Below the pieces are notes generated by a model that was given only the letters and a program-made list of their open reading frames with translations, was not told the DNA's origin and did no database searches. Both the position numbers and the translations under genes were made by a program. Shown here piece after piece: positions 21,508 through 31,507 of a DNA stretch of 64,000 bases. This DNA is from Piper betle (Eukaryota; Streptophyta; Magnoliopsida; Piperales; Piperaceae): contig JAURVB010013822.1 of assembly GCA_033002965.1 (NCBI GenBank), positions 35,470 to 99,469 on the forward strand. Reading direction: 5' to 3'. Within the stretch, counting starts at the first letter, position 1. Every line of letters begins with the position of its first letter.

Positions 21508-23517
21508 ATGTAGGGGCCACCTTAGCCGGGAAAGTGAGTGCAAGTGACAACAAGACTAGAAGTTCTATGCCCATTGTAATTTTGGTTAGCTTGTGCTGCT
21601 GCTTCATCTATATAGATTGCACTCCATGTCAAGATCAGATGAGAGCCATGACTTTTCCTAGGAAAAAACGATTTACAGAGAGAGGCACTGCCCACCAGAG
21701 AATGAGAAATTGGGGTCTCTTGTCCCATCGCCAAATGGGTACATGACTCCATTTTCGTGGCCAAAGAGTAGGGACTATGTTTTCTATTCTAACATCCCTC
21801 ACAAAAGTCTGACGGTGGAAAAGGCTTTTCGAAACTGGGTTTAATACGAAAGCAATGTTTTTAGGCTTCCTAGTGGAGGAACGCAAAGAAGTCATTCAAA
21901 ATCTTATGTGATCTGGGAAGGCACAATAAGCTACCAACTATGTGATAGTGGATCAAATCAATCCATATATGACCAAATATGGATAAATAGATTAGTGTTG
22001 CAAACTAACATTTCTCTTCTTCCATGCAAATGGATTTTATATGATGGAAGTGGCCGGGTTCTAAGACCTAGTGGGTATTGGATATTTTCTTGTCCTCATC
22101 AACTGGAGGCATAACCACATCGCCTGGCAACGTCCTAAGGAAGAACTAGAAGAAGAACAAAAAATTTGGGGAGATTACTAAACTTCTGTGTTGGAAAAAG
22201 GTTTATGAGAAAAATGAGATGGCTATGTGTAGGAAGAGGGTAAATGCAGAATCCTGCCCAAAGAAACCCAAAAACTCGGGCACAAACATTTGCGAGACTG
22301 CTGATGCAGATGATGCCTGGTATGTGTTCCTAAGTGTATGGATTTACCAGTGGGTTTAGGCTCAGCATTTGTCAGAGTATGATCATTTTCTTTGGTACTG
22401 TAGGTATAAGAAGATGTCAGCATGTACAACTCGTTATCCAAAAGTTAACAGCCACAGATGAAGTTGCAGGAGAACTGAGCCCTTTCCCCAATCGGTTTTG
22501 GCCTGTTCCTCCTAGAATAGCGAGTGGTTCAGTATTTGGTGTCTCAATTGATAAGTATCAACGGGAGAATTCTCTGTGGAAGAAACATGTAAAAGCTTAT
22601 AAGAAGATAAATAGGCTAATTGACTCTGGTAGATACAGAAACATTATGGATATGAATGCCAAATTTGGGAGTTTTGTTGCAGCAATAGAATCTCCGAGAC
22701 TATGGGTTGTGAATGTTATACCTACTATTGCAAAGAAAAATATCCTAGGTGTTATGTACGAGAGAGGGTTAATCGGCATTTACCATGACTGGTAAATATT
22801 TCTCTTTCTGTTCCTTTATGTGTACAATATACACCCATATATCTTGTTAAATTCAAGAGTTTACCTTGATTGTACATATGAAAAGCTGTACTGAATTTTC
22901 TGCCGTGTGGTCTAGTCCACAGGATGGCTAAACAAAAATGTGGTATCTCATGTTATAAGATTATGATTGTGCACTTTTAGCACTTTTAGTTTGTTAGGTT
23001 TGTTGTGCACCATCCAATTGTAGTCTCTCCATAAAAAAACCCTGGAAATGTAAATTTAAGTTTACTTTAGTATATGGTGTTCAAGGGCCTTATTCCTATT
23101 TATAATTTGTGACACGGTATTCCTAGCTCAATTTGTGTAGCTATTTTTTAGGGTATTTGAAATACCCTACTTCAATAACATTTCATAAAATGATTGTGTT
23201 CACTTAAATTAATTTTTGGGTAGTTGATGAGTGTGTTAATATGTAATTCACTACATCATGCTGCCTACATACTTTCCTGCATCAGGTGTGAAGCCTTTTC
23301 TACATACCCACGGACGTATGACCTAAATTATGCTAGTGACCTTTTTAGCTTGTACCAAAACTAGTAAGACAATTTATTATTGTTTCCTAATTCTTGCTAG
23401 TGGCCTTTTCAGCTTGTACCAAAACAGGTAAGAATATTTATAAGTGTTTCCTAATTCATTCTAGTGGACTTTCTAGCTTCTACCAAAACAGGTAAGACAA
23501 ATTATGAGTGTTTCTGT
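21508..23517 (+). pseudogene. QUA2/PMT-type putative methyltransferase, decayed
   Basis: The intact family is Golgi type II membrane proteins with a putative SAM-methyltransferase domain, implicated in wall pectin. Visible here in order: a start ATG at 21508 followed directly by TAG; a membrane anchor [36 protein letters not shown]; then in another frame [20 protein letters not shown] and [24 protein letters not shown] near 22050; [52 protein letters not shown] (to 22791); and, after a correctly phased GT-AG intron 22792-23285, EAFSTYPRTYDL and LFSLYQN. The SAM-binding LDTGCG region is deleted, frames shift at least four times, and the last domain is missing. It keeps introns, so it is not a processed copy. 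Confidence 0.85.
23333..23517 (+). repeat. Threefold 64-bp repeat across an exon-intron border
   Basis: Copies start at 23333, 23397 and 23461. Each contains the exon end for SLYQN and the following donor region. Copy 1 has ACTAGTAAG where copies 2 and 3 have the donor-like ACAGGTAAGA. Confidence 0.9.
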
Positions 23518-23552
23518 ATTTTGCATCAAAATGGGTAAGTTTTGTATAGTTC

Positions 23553-23845
23553 TATTAACTGCATTTTTGTATTTCAGTATTAGTTATCTTTTCACATTTC
23601 AAGAATCTAATAAATTAAGTTAGTTGTGTGGAAAATTGCAATAATTAATGAGGTGGTTGAGTATTATGAATGAGTTCGTGAAATCAAGAGACTATAAATA
23701 TGTAATGAAATCTTTGTAGAGAATCAATCAACGAAGAATATTGTTAAATAGAATTTAGAATTAAATTATCATATCCCTTTCGGAGTGAATAATTGATTAA
23801 GGATGTCAATTTAGTAAAAAGGGTTTACAAAGACTCTATCAAATT
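23553..23845 (+). repeat. 5' LTR of Reina-like remnant A
   Basis: About 293 bp, the reverse complement of 25894-26185 and 28249-28540. Landmarks: CTTTTCACATTTCAAG, AATTAATGAGGTGGTTGAGTA and GGGTTTACAAAGACTCTATC. Confidence 0.85.
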
Positions 23846-25893
23846 AGTATTCATAGTCTTTTGATTCCTCGGGATTAAAGTGCTTCCCATTTGTCAATCA
23901 TGATAAACAAGACGAAAACCAAGGTGGTGGAGGATCTCCTAATGACATTCAAGCATGATGTATATGAGACCAAGGAGTAAATACAACGAAATCAAGAATC
24001 TGTCACCAATCACCTATCAACTTTGTTGAAGTTGATGAAGGGGAAGGAGATTGATGAGGAGAAAGCGCTAATCTATGACAATGACGACGAAGATTATGAT
24101 GAAAGCAATGTCTTCCAAGGAAATACCACTGCAATCACGTCAGATAAGATAGTGTTGTCGGCACGCAAGTGGCAACAAGAACAAGAGAGTGACCCCCATC
24201 TTGTTGTGGCCAACCCCACCGGCCAACCCCCTTTTGGTGTCAACCTTTCCAGTCGGGGGTCACTAACCAACTATTTTTGGAGAGGGTCGACGTCTGGGAT
24301 CTCAACACAATGGATAGCTGTCACTGGCATAGGTGATCGGCCACCCTGCGTTCCGCTGGCTGGACAATGGAGTATCACCCCATCCGACGGCCTTATTATG
24401 GCCCCTCGTCTAGGGATTGTGCTCATCCCAGATAGCCATCATCCCTGGGCTTCTTCATATGGCAGTCCACCATCCTGGCCCAATATAGAGAGGGGTAGGC
24501 CGGGTTTGACCACCCCACCGCACCGACTTGGATGGCAATCATTTGCTACCCCTTTGGCCACTTTTAGCCGACCGGGGACTATCGCCAACAACAAAGTACC
24601 GGAACTACTAGCCAACCAGGCTCCTAAATATGATGATGGGGTCGAGGAAGAAATTGTCAACCCATGGACCATTTATGTGGAGGCAAGGGAGACTCGCCTT
24701 GACCCATATGATGAGTCATCTACCCGTGATCCTCCTTATGGAGGACATGGATTACCCGAGGATAGGTTTGAGGCTTCTTCTGCTCACCATATAATAGTAA
24801 ACTATGGTAACCACAATGGGGGAAGCCATAGACACCAACTATATTGTGGTCCGACTGATTATGAGGACTTCAATGGGGTCCATAGTGATTATGAAGACTT
24901 CAACGGGGTCCAGGGCTAGCTGGAAGAGGCACTCAATGGTACCTTAATAGGCAGTCTCAAAGAGGAGATCACTATGAAAGTCTGGTTCCACCAACTATGG
25001 ATGTTGACTAGGGCGTTGGAACTGGCCAAAATGTAGGATGATCAACTGGCTCAGCAACAAAAGATGTCGTGCACCTGGCAGCTTCGGTTACGCCAGTTGA
25101 CCACAACCAATCCTAGTAGAGTGACAACTGCTAAAGTAGATGGCGTAATTGGAACCACCCCATCTTCTTTTGTCATTATCAAAAGGCTTAATTCAACTGA
25201 GATAGCTATCAAACGAGCGCAATGGTTGTGTTACAACTACGATGAGAAGTTCGTTTCAGGATATTGTTGTTAAAAGAAATCCTTGTTTCTCCTCTTTTAT
25301 AAGGTCTTAGTAATGCCTTTCAGGTTAACGAATACACCATTTACTTTTCAAAGCCTCATAAATGAAGTCATTTGGCCTGTATCTCCAACTATTTATCTTG
25401 GTATTCTTTGATAATATCTTTATTTACAGTCAGACTTGGTTGGATCACATTCATCACATCCATCTCACTTTGGATCTCCTTCGGGCTCATTCTTTACTTG
25501 TCAAGATGTCCAAATATCAGTTTGGAAGGAAAGAATTGGAGTATTTGGACCACATTGTGTCAAGTGACGGAGTTGCCACCGACTCAAATAAGATTCAAAC
25601 TATGGTAAATAAGCCTATACAAGGGACAATAAGAGCTCTTCAAGGATTCTTAGGCCTTATGGGCTATTATCGCCAATTTATCCGAGACTATGCTAAGATT
25701 GCTTCTCCTTTGACCAATTTATTGAAGAAAGATTAGTTTCATTGGTCGGAGTAAGCAAAGGTGGCGTTCGAAGCCTTCAAAATTGTAATGACCAATGCAC
25801 CGTTGTTGGCTCTACTTACTTTCAGTTTGCCCTTGAAGTTGGAGTGTGACGCCAGTGGTAATGGGATTGGGGCATAATTGATGCGGATGAGGC
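23846..25893 (+). pseudogene. Reina-like Ty3/gypsy remnant A: gag and partial RT
   Basis: After the LTR at 23553 comes a gag-like frame 24023-24919 (acidic DDEDYDE stretch, GQPPFGVNLSSRG, GPTDYEDFNGV; the last resembles the Gag block of the intact element at 41.4 kb). A zinc-knuckle remnant LCYNYDEKF follows at about 25230. RT pieces follow: VMPFRLTNTPFTFQSLINEV, LVFFDNIFIYS (catalytic FFDD changed to FFDN), QGFLGLMGYYRQFIRDYA, then the start of RNase H, LECDASGNGIGA. The segment between zinc knuckle and RT (protease, half of RT) is deleted, and everything after RNase H is missing. It ends directly against the outer end of the LTR of remnant B. Confidence 0.82.
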
Positions 25894-26469
25894 AATTTGA
25901 TAGAGTCTTTGTAACCCCTTCTTACCAAATTAGCATCTCTAATCGGTTCTCCACTTTGAAAGAGATATGATAATCAAATTCTAAATTATACTTGAAAATG
26001 TTCTTCATTAATTAATTCTCCACAAGGAGTTCATTGCATATTTATAGTTTCCTAATTTCACCAACTCACTCATAACACCCAACAATCTCATTAATTATTA
26101 CAATTTTCTATACAACTAACTCAATTTATTATATACTTGAAATGTGAAAAGACAACTAATAACGATATACAAAAGACAGTTAACAATGTTTCCCCCTAAG
26201 TAGGGGTGCTAATTGAGCGAGCGAGCCGAGCTCAACATGTATTCGAACTCGGCTCGAATAGTTCGAAACTCGTTCGAACTCGACTCGAGATGGAACGAGT
26301 TTTGGACATACATGCTCGAGTTCAACTCGAATATCTTTTATGTGTTCGAGCTCGACTCGAGCTCAAATATACTTAAACAGTTTATTTTTGTGAGCTCGTT
26401 CGCCAGCTTGTTCGTGAGCTCGAAACCAGCTCGATTAAAAGTCAAAAGTACCTCACTTTAAAAAAAAAT

Positions 26470-26543
26470 GAGGCCAATGTGGTTTGAACCCACAACCTTG
26501 AAGTCATCAAGGTGAATACTTACCATCTCAACTATCTTGCTTC
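26470..26543 (-). ncRNA. tRNA-like (SINE-head-like) segment inside the hAT-type element
   Basis: On the minus strand the 74-nt segment starts GAAGCAAGATAGTTGAGATG. It has an A-box-like TAGTTGAGATGG, a 17-nt arm CCTTG-ATGACTT-CAAGG and a perfect T-arm TGTGG-GTTCAAA-CCACA containing a B-box-like GGTTCAAACC, followed by a T run. The variable loop is only about one base and the acceptor stem pairs poorly, so it is not a normal tRNA gene; a decayed tRNA or SINE head is more likely. Confidence 0.55.
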
Positions 26544-26559
26544 TTTGTTATTATATTTC

Positions 26560-26560
<1 letters not shown>

Positions 26561-26583
<23 letters not shown>
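26561..26583. repeat. (TA)n microsatellite
   Basis: An uninterrupted TA run within the hAT-type element. Confidence 0.9.
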
Positions 26584-26593
<10 letters not shown>

Positions 26594-28540
26594 TATAATA
26601 TAAAGACTATATTATTATATTATTTTATCGAGTCGAGTTCGAGTCGAACTTCGAGTCGAGTTCGAGTCGAGTTCGAGTTACAACCGAGTCGAGTCGAGTC
26701 GAACACAACCTTGCTCAAGCTCGGCTCGTAAGATTCGAGTTCGAGTCAAGTTCGAGTCGAGCATTTAAATGTCGAGTTTCGAGTCGAGTCAAACCGAGCC
26801 GAACGCTAAATGTTCACGAGCTGGCTCGCTCAATTAGCAACCCTACCCCTAAGAACCTTTGTCCTCAAGGTTCAAAAGTCTGGAAAGTGATGGTGGAATT
26901 TGAAAGCATCTTCCCACATAGCATCATCCAAGGGAGGTCTGTGCCACTAAACAAGGTATTTCTTGACCAGCCGATGATTGTGGCACACACAATAGTAATC
27001 CATAATAGCTCTTGGAAGAAGTGTTCAGCACAATAGACACATTCAGTTGGGTCTCCTAATTTGTTCTAAATTGAAAAGTCAATCCTCATAATACGAGATT
27101 GAATTGTATGAAGTGGGGTTATATTGTCTCTCATGGTCCCGTAAAAGTCTTCATAATCAGTCGGACCATAATGTGGTTGGTTTCCATGGCTTCTCCCGTT
27201 GTGGTTACCATAGTTTACCATTGTAGGGTCAGTGAAAGGAGCTCCAAACAAATCCTCAAGTAACATCCTCCATAGGGTGGATCATGGGTAAATGGCTCAT
27301 TATATGGGTCGAAGCGAGCCTCCCCCACCTCCACATAATCTGACCATGGGTTGACCATTTCTTCCTTGACTCTATCATCATACTTAGGAGCCCGTTTGTC
27401 TAGTAGTTCTGGTACTTCGCCGTTGGTGATAGTCCCTAGTCTGCAAAAATTGGTCGCCAGGGCAGCAAACGGCCACTGTCGAAGTCACTGTGGTGAAGCA
27501 GACAACCTCGGCCCACCCCTCTCCATCCCGGACCACGAGGGTGGACCACCATATGAAGAAGCCCAGGGATGGTGATCTTGGGATGAACACAATCCCTAGA
27601 CGAGCGGCCATAGTATGGCTGCCAAATGGGGTGACGCCCCTTTGTCCAGCCCGCGGAACGCCGATGGGTGGGGGGGGGCGCGGTCACCTAGGCCAACGAC
27701 ACTTGACCGTTGTGTTGATGGCCTGGACGTCGGCCTCTACAAAAATGGTTGGTTGGCGCACCCTCTCCCCTTGACTGGAAAGGTGGATACTAAATGGGGG
27801 TTGGGCAGCGGAGTTGGCCACAACAAGATGAGGGGTGGACACTAGATGGGGGTTGGGCAGTGGAGTTGGCCACAACAAGATGAGGGTTACTCTCCTAGTC
27901 CTGTTGCCACTTATGTGCTCGACGCCACTATTGTATATGGCGTGATTGTTGCAGTATTTTCTTCAAGGACATTGCTTTCATCATAATCTTCACCGTCACT
28001 GTCATAAATCAGAGTTGTCTCCTCATTAATCTCTTTCCCCTTCATCAACTTCAACAAAGTTGATAACTAATTAGTAATAGAATCAAGATTTTGTTAGATT
28101 GACTCTTTGGTCTCGCATACAATATTTGCGAGTGTCGTTATGCGATCCTCCACCACCTTGGTTCTAGTCTTGTAAATGTGAAAAGACAAATAATAACGAA
28201 ATACGAAAAGATATTTAATAATGTCTTCCCCCTAAAAACCTTATTACCAATTTGGTAGAGTCTTTGTAAACCCTTCTTACTAAATTGACATCCCAAATAG
28301 GTTCTCCGCTCCGAAAAGAATATGATAATCTAATTCTAAATTTTATTTGAAAATGTTATTAATTGATTAATTTTCCAGAATGAGTTCATTATATATTTAT
28401 AATCTCCAGATTTCACCAACTCACCCATAATACCCAACCACCTCATTAATTATTATAATTTCTCACACAACTAACTAAATTATTAGATGCTTGAAATGTG
28501 AAAAGACAATTAATAACTAAATACAAACAAACAGTTAGTA

Positions 28541-29899
28541 GGTTCTTTCGTTTTCTTTTCATAATTGTTAATTGTCCCTTCAAATCAGGTGTAAGCTGGA
28601 GGACATTCTTTTGTAGATGAACAAGATCCTCAGGCCAAGGGGGGCAGTAATAGTCCGAAAAAAATCGATGTAATTTTGAAGTGCAAAAGTTTGCAAACTT
28701 GGTCAATCATGAGGACGGTCCGCTGGTTCCGGAGAAGATACTTGTAGCAGTCAAAAAGTATTCCGTCACCGAGGGAAATAGAACAGTTAGTGAATGAGAC
28801 ATTTAAATTATAAATACCTCTAATAGAAGAAGTGCCTTCGTGATATGCACATCATGAATATTAGATAAGGAAACTTGGCTCTCTACCGGATTGTCGAAAG
28901 CTAGTTTCTGGTGGTTCCAGTCACTTGATTATACTAAATGTAAATTTGGTTGCTGATCTCTTCTTTTACTCATTAGCGATTAACTTGGTTTTGTCATTTA
29001 TAGATTGTAGCTTAGGTTAATCCATATTTATATTATTTGCAATGTTTTGTATTGTTTATTAGAGGATTTTGACTGACGATCTGCTATATGTGGCTCAAGC
29101 TGGATAATTCTTTACATTTGTAACATTGATATTGTTTGATTAAGAATGCATAGATGAACATGGACTTGAGTTTTCTCCTTAATGTTGATGAATGTTAACA
29201 TGGCCATGTCTTCTCCTCAGTTTGAATGATCTATCTCTAGCAGTTTTTTTCTTAGACAGTCTGCATCTATGCAATATTCAATCTTGTTTGGTTTAATTCA
29301 GGTTGCAGTTTGCGCCCAAAAGTTTCTATTGGCTGTTGTCAGCCTACATTTCATAGTTACAATTTTTTTTTCTACCCGCACAACAAGTTCATGTTTTCTT
29401 TGCTAATTATATTAGAACTGTTGGTATGTTTAGTAGATAGGAGGTTGACACCTGATAGAGATCCATAGAGACCTTCAATAGTAGGTAAGAAGCTAATTAA
29501 GATGCACATATGTTCTTGGCTCTACATTTTCCAGTTTCTACCGGACTTTAGCATATTTATCGTGACTTATCTAATGTTACCCTACCAATGATCAAGCTAG
29601 GTTATATCAATAGCCTATCACAACTATCTAATCAATCCTCTTCAAGTATATGCAATTTTCCTTCAACTAAATGGTGAGAGATTAGCACAGAATACATATG
29701 AGAAACAAGCTTGAGCACAGTAGTAAGTAGATGACAAACGAGAGAATCAACATTCAAAGCATTTATGTGAAGCCGGTTCTAATTGCTTTTTTCAAGATCA
29801 TGACAACTATTACCAGACAATATTGAGCGCATAACTACATATAATAATGCTATATTTACAAGGCAAATAATCCCCTCTAATGAAAAAATGATTATCCTG
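28541..29899. other. Spacer upstream of the S-protein homologue
   Basis: No gene or repeat recognised on either strand; base composition is ordinary AT-rich plant intergenic DNA. The last few hundred bases would hold the S-protein homologue promoter. Confidence 0.4.
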
Positions 29900-29911
29900 T
29901 TTATATATATT
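29900..29911 (+). promoter_or_regulatory. TATA-like element before SPH gene
   Basis: TTTATATATATT lies about 80 bp before the first ATG at 29980, a plausible core promoter position with a short leader. It is assigned from motif and position alone. Confidence 0.45.
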
Positions 29912-29979
29912 GTTGTGGACGACATATTCAAGAAGAACAACTATTACGGGCTTGAAGAAATGTAATTACCTGCAAGGGG

Positions 29980-30456
29980 ATGATGATCACCATGAAGAAC
30001 CACCCAGTCTTGGTTCTGTCAATTATTGCCGCCTTTGCTGTCCTCACCTCCGGTGACACCAAGTCTATATTCTACCAAGTCCAAGTCGACATTACCAACA
30101 GGCTGGGCAGTGGGAAGAACCTCACCATCCATTGCAGGTCCAAGGACGACGACCTTGGAGAGGAGGTGGTTGAAAATGGAGGTGTGTATGCATGGAATTT
30201 CAAGACTAATGCATGGGGAACAACGTTGTTCTACTGTGACTTGAGTTGGGGAGGGATGAATGGTTTTAGCTTTGATGCTTACTCGAATGGAAGGGACTTT
30301 ACGCGGTGCAAAATTAGTTGCTCATGGTTGACAGCCAAGGACGGTGCTTATGCAAGGAGTGAGATAAGTGGGTTTTGGGAGTTCATGCACTTTTGGCCCA
30401 GATGCTTCCAATTCCCTTTCATTGCATGTTTTGTATTTACTTTTAGATTTTGTTGA
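29980..30456 (+). CDS. S-protein homologue (plant self-incompatibility S1 family)
   Basis: A 158-codon single-exon frame. An N-terminal hydrophobic segment (VLVLSIIAAFAVLTSG) is a good signal peptide, so a small secreted protein is expected. The mature part follows the S1/SPH pattern: VDITNRLGSGKNLTIHCRSKDDDLG, YAWNFKTNAWGTTLFYC, FDAY and RCKISCSW, with the four conserved cysteines and the AKDGAY motif. S1 is a pollen-inhibiting stigma protein in poppy; most homologues have no known role, so no self-incompatibility function is claimed. Start choices are the ATGs at 29980, 29983 and 29992; the last (ACCATGAAG) has the best context. The C-terminal 25-30 residues after SGFW are unusually aromatic and hydrophobic and unlike a typical family end, so a late frameshift or recent extension is possible. 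Confidence 0.85.
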   Translation: MMITMKNHPVLVLSIIAAFAVLTSGDTKSIFYQVQVDITNRLGSGKNLTIHCRSKDDDLGEEVVENGGVYAWNFKTNAWGTTLFYCDLSWGGMNGFSFDAYSNGRDFTRCKISCSWLTAKDGAYARSEISGFWEFMHFWPRCFQFPFIACFVFTFRFC

Positions 30457-30483
30457 GTTAATTTGTCTTGTTGGTCCTTTTAA

Positions 30484-30835
30484 ATGTTGTTGGGGGTTGG
30501 AAGGCGGGGGCTGGGGGTTGGAAGGCCGGGGCCGAGGGGGGAACCGGGGTGGGGAGCGCGGCGGCGGGCCCTGCTCTGGCGGGGAGAGCGCCGGCTGGTG
30601 GAGGGCAGCGGCAGGCGGGGGCGACGGCTCGGGGGCCGCGGGGGCGCCGGCAGGGGGGCGAGGGTGGTCGACGGGCGGCGGGCGCGAGCGGGCGGCGGGC
30701 GGCGGCCGGACGGGCGCGAGCGGGCGGCGGACGGGCGCGAGCGGGCGGCGGGCGGTGGGCGGACGGGCGCGAGCGGGCGGACGGGCGGACGGAGGGTCGG
30801 ACGGGTCTTAGACGGGTCTTGGGCGGGGTCTAGGG
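30484..30835. repeat. Strongly G-skewed GC-rich tract
   Basis: About 350 bp of extremely G-rich plus strand, beginning 28 bp after the SPH stop. GGCGGGCG and GACGGGCGCGAGCGGGCGGC units recur. Frames through it (Gly/Arg/Ala on one strand, Pro/Arg on the other) are low-complexity artefacts. Many runs of three or more G make quadruplex formation plausible. Confidence 0.85.
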
Positions 30836-30841
30836 GCCTAT

Positions 30842-30923
30842 CAAATCTGGGCCGCTGGATTTCAATCCAGCGGCCCAGATTTGGCGCCGCATGGTGGGCT
30901 GCCAAAAGAGGGCAGCTCACCAT
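30842..30923. repeat. Two consecutive hairpins
   Basis: Arms 30842-30860 and 30865-30883 are a perfect 19-bp inverted repeat (CAAATCTGGGCCGCTGGAT) around a 4-nt loop TTCA. Arms 30891-30903 and 30911-30923 (ATGGTGGGCTGCC and its complement) match with one mismatch. They look like the end of a small DNA transposon, but no matching other end or target duplication was found. Confidence 0.8.
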
Positions 30924-30933
30924 AGCAGCCCTC

Positions 30934-30950
30934 TATATATATATATATAT
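30934..30950. repeat. (AT)n microsatellite
   Basis: A short TA run after the hairpins. Confidence 0.85.
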
Positions 30951-31507
30951 GGGTTTGAGTTCTGTCCATCAAAATCCAGACCGAACCCTACCCCTTGGAT
31001 ACGGACCGAACCTTACCCCTTGGCAAAGTACCATGTTGAACCTTGTCTTATAACTTGTAATACAAACTTGATATAAAGAATCAATCTAAACAGATAACCA
31101 AACATGATCCACAATTGTAGGTCCAATCTGTACAATATCACACAAGCACAACAGTAACATGCTCATCTTCTTTAGGTAACAGCAGCTCATGCCCAACAGC
31201 ACAACCCCTTATTCTTCTTACTAGGTCAGCAATGCCATGAAACTGACTGTCTTTCAATGTCTCCTACCCCCACAAGGTCCCCCTCTTTTACTCCAATCCA
31301 TCTACCCCTCCAAAACCTCTACTACTTATACCACCAATCTTCTCTCCAACTTCCAAGCCCCATTTCATTTCATTACAATTTTCATTCTATCCATTCTCTC
31401 CCCATCTAAATTTCCTTTGTTAATTAGTTTTCTGCACTCCAGGTTGAACTTGGTTTTCTTGTGAAGATTTCCGTTCAAGTTTGCCGTCTTCTTCTTTAGC
31501 TAGCTCC
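30951..31507 (+). other. Spacer and probable 5' leader of PKS locus
   Basis: No coding sequence is supported. The CT-rich stretch from about 31250 to 31500 just before the ATG at 31508 resembles a plant 5' UTR. Confidence 0.4.

Larger units (their letters stand above)
26201..26845. mobile_element. hAT-type non-autonomous element (MITE), 645 bp
   Basis: It is bounded by the perfect 8-bp duplication CCCCTAAG (26193-26200 and 26846-26853). The terminal inverted repeats are TAGGGGTGCTAATTGAGCGA at the left and TAGGGTTGCTAATTGAGCGA at the right (reverse complement). Both arms are rich in GAGTCGAG/CTCGAACT motifs that can pair across the element. It has no transposase frame. It lies between the polypurine tract and LTR of remnant B. 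The empty site can be seen as the related sequence TTCCCCCTAAAAACC at 28227-28241. Confidence 0.92.
25894..28540 (-). mobile_element. Reina-like Ty3/gypsy remnant B, inverted relative to A
   Basis: A minus-strand element with LTRs 25894-26185 and 28249-28540. Just inside the left LTR, on the minus strand, lie WHRPPLDDAMWEDAFKFHHH and FPDF (a chromodomain end) and a G-rich polypurine tract. From about 27060 to 28060 is a gag remnant colinear with that of remnant A (GPTDYEDFYGTM, ANSAAQPPFSIHLSSQG). Protease, RT and integrase are deleted. A partial repeat of the LTR start lies at about 28174-28236. No target duplication was found. Confidence 0.8.

Noticed and set aside
26470..26543. A functional tRNA gene
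   Set aside because: Poor acceptor pairing, a variable loop of about one base, and location inside a MITE; kept only as tRNA-like.
30842..30923. Helitron 3' end
   Set aside because: Hairpins are present, but no CTRR end at the right distance and no 5' TC end or family copy could be shown.
30368..31053. Long Gly/Arg/Ala-rich or Pro/Arg-rich frames
   Set aside because: Low-complexity products of an extreme G-skewed tract, open on both strands, with no domain.
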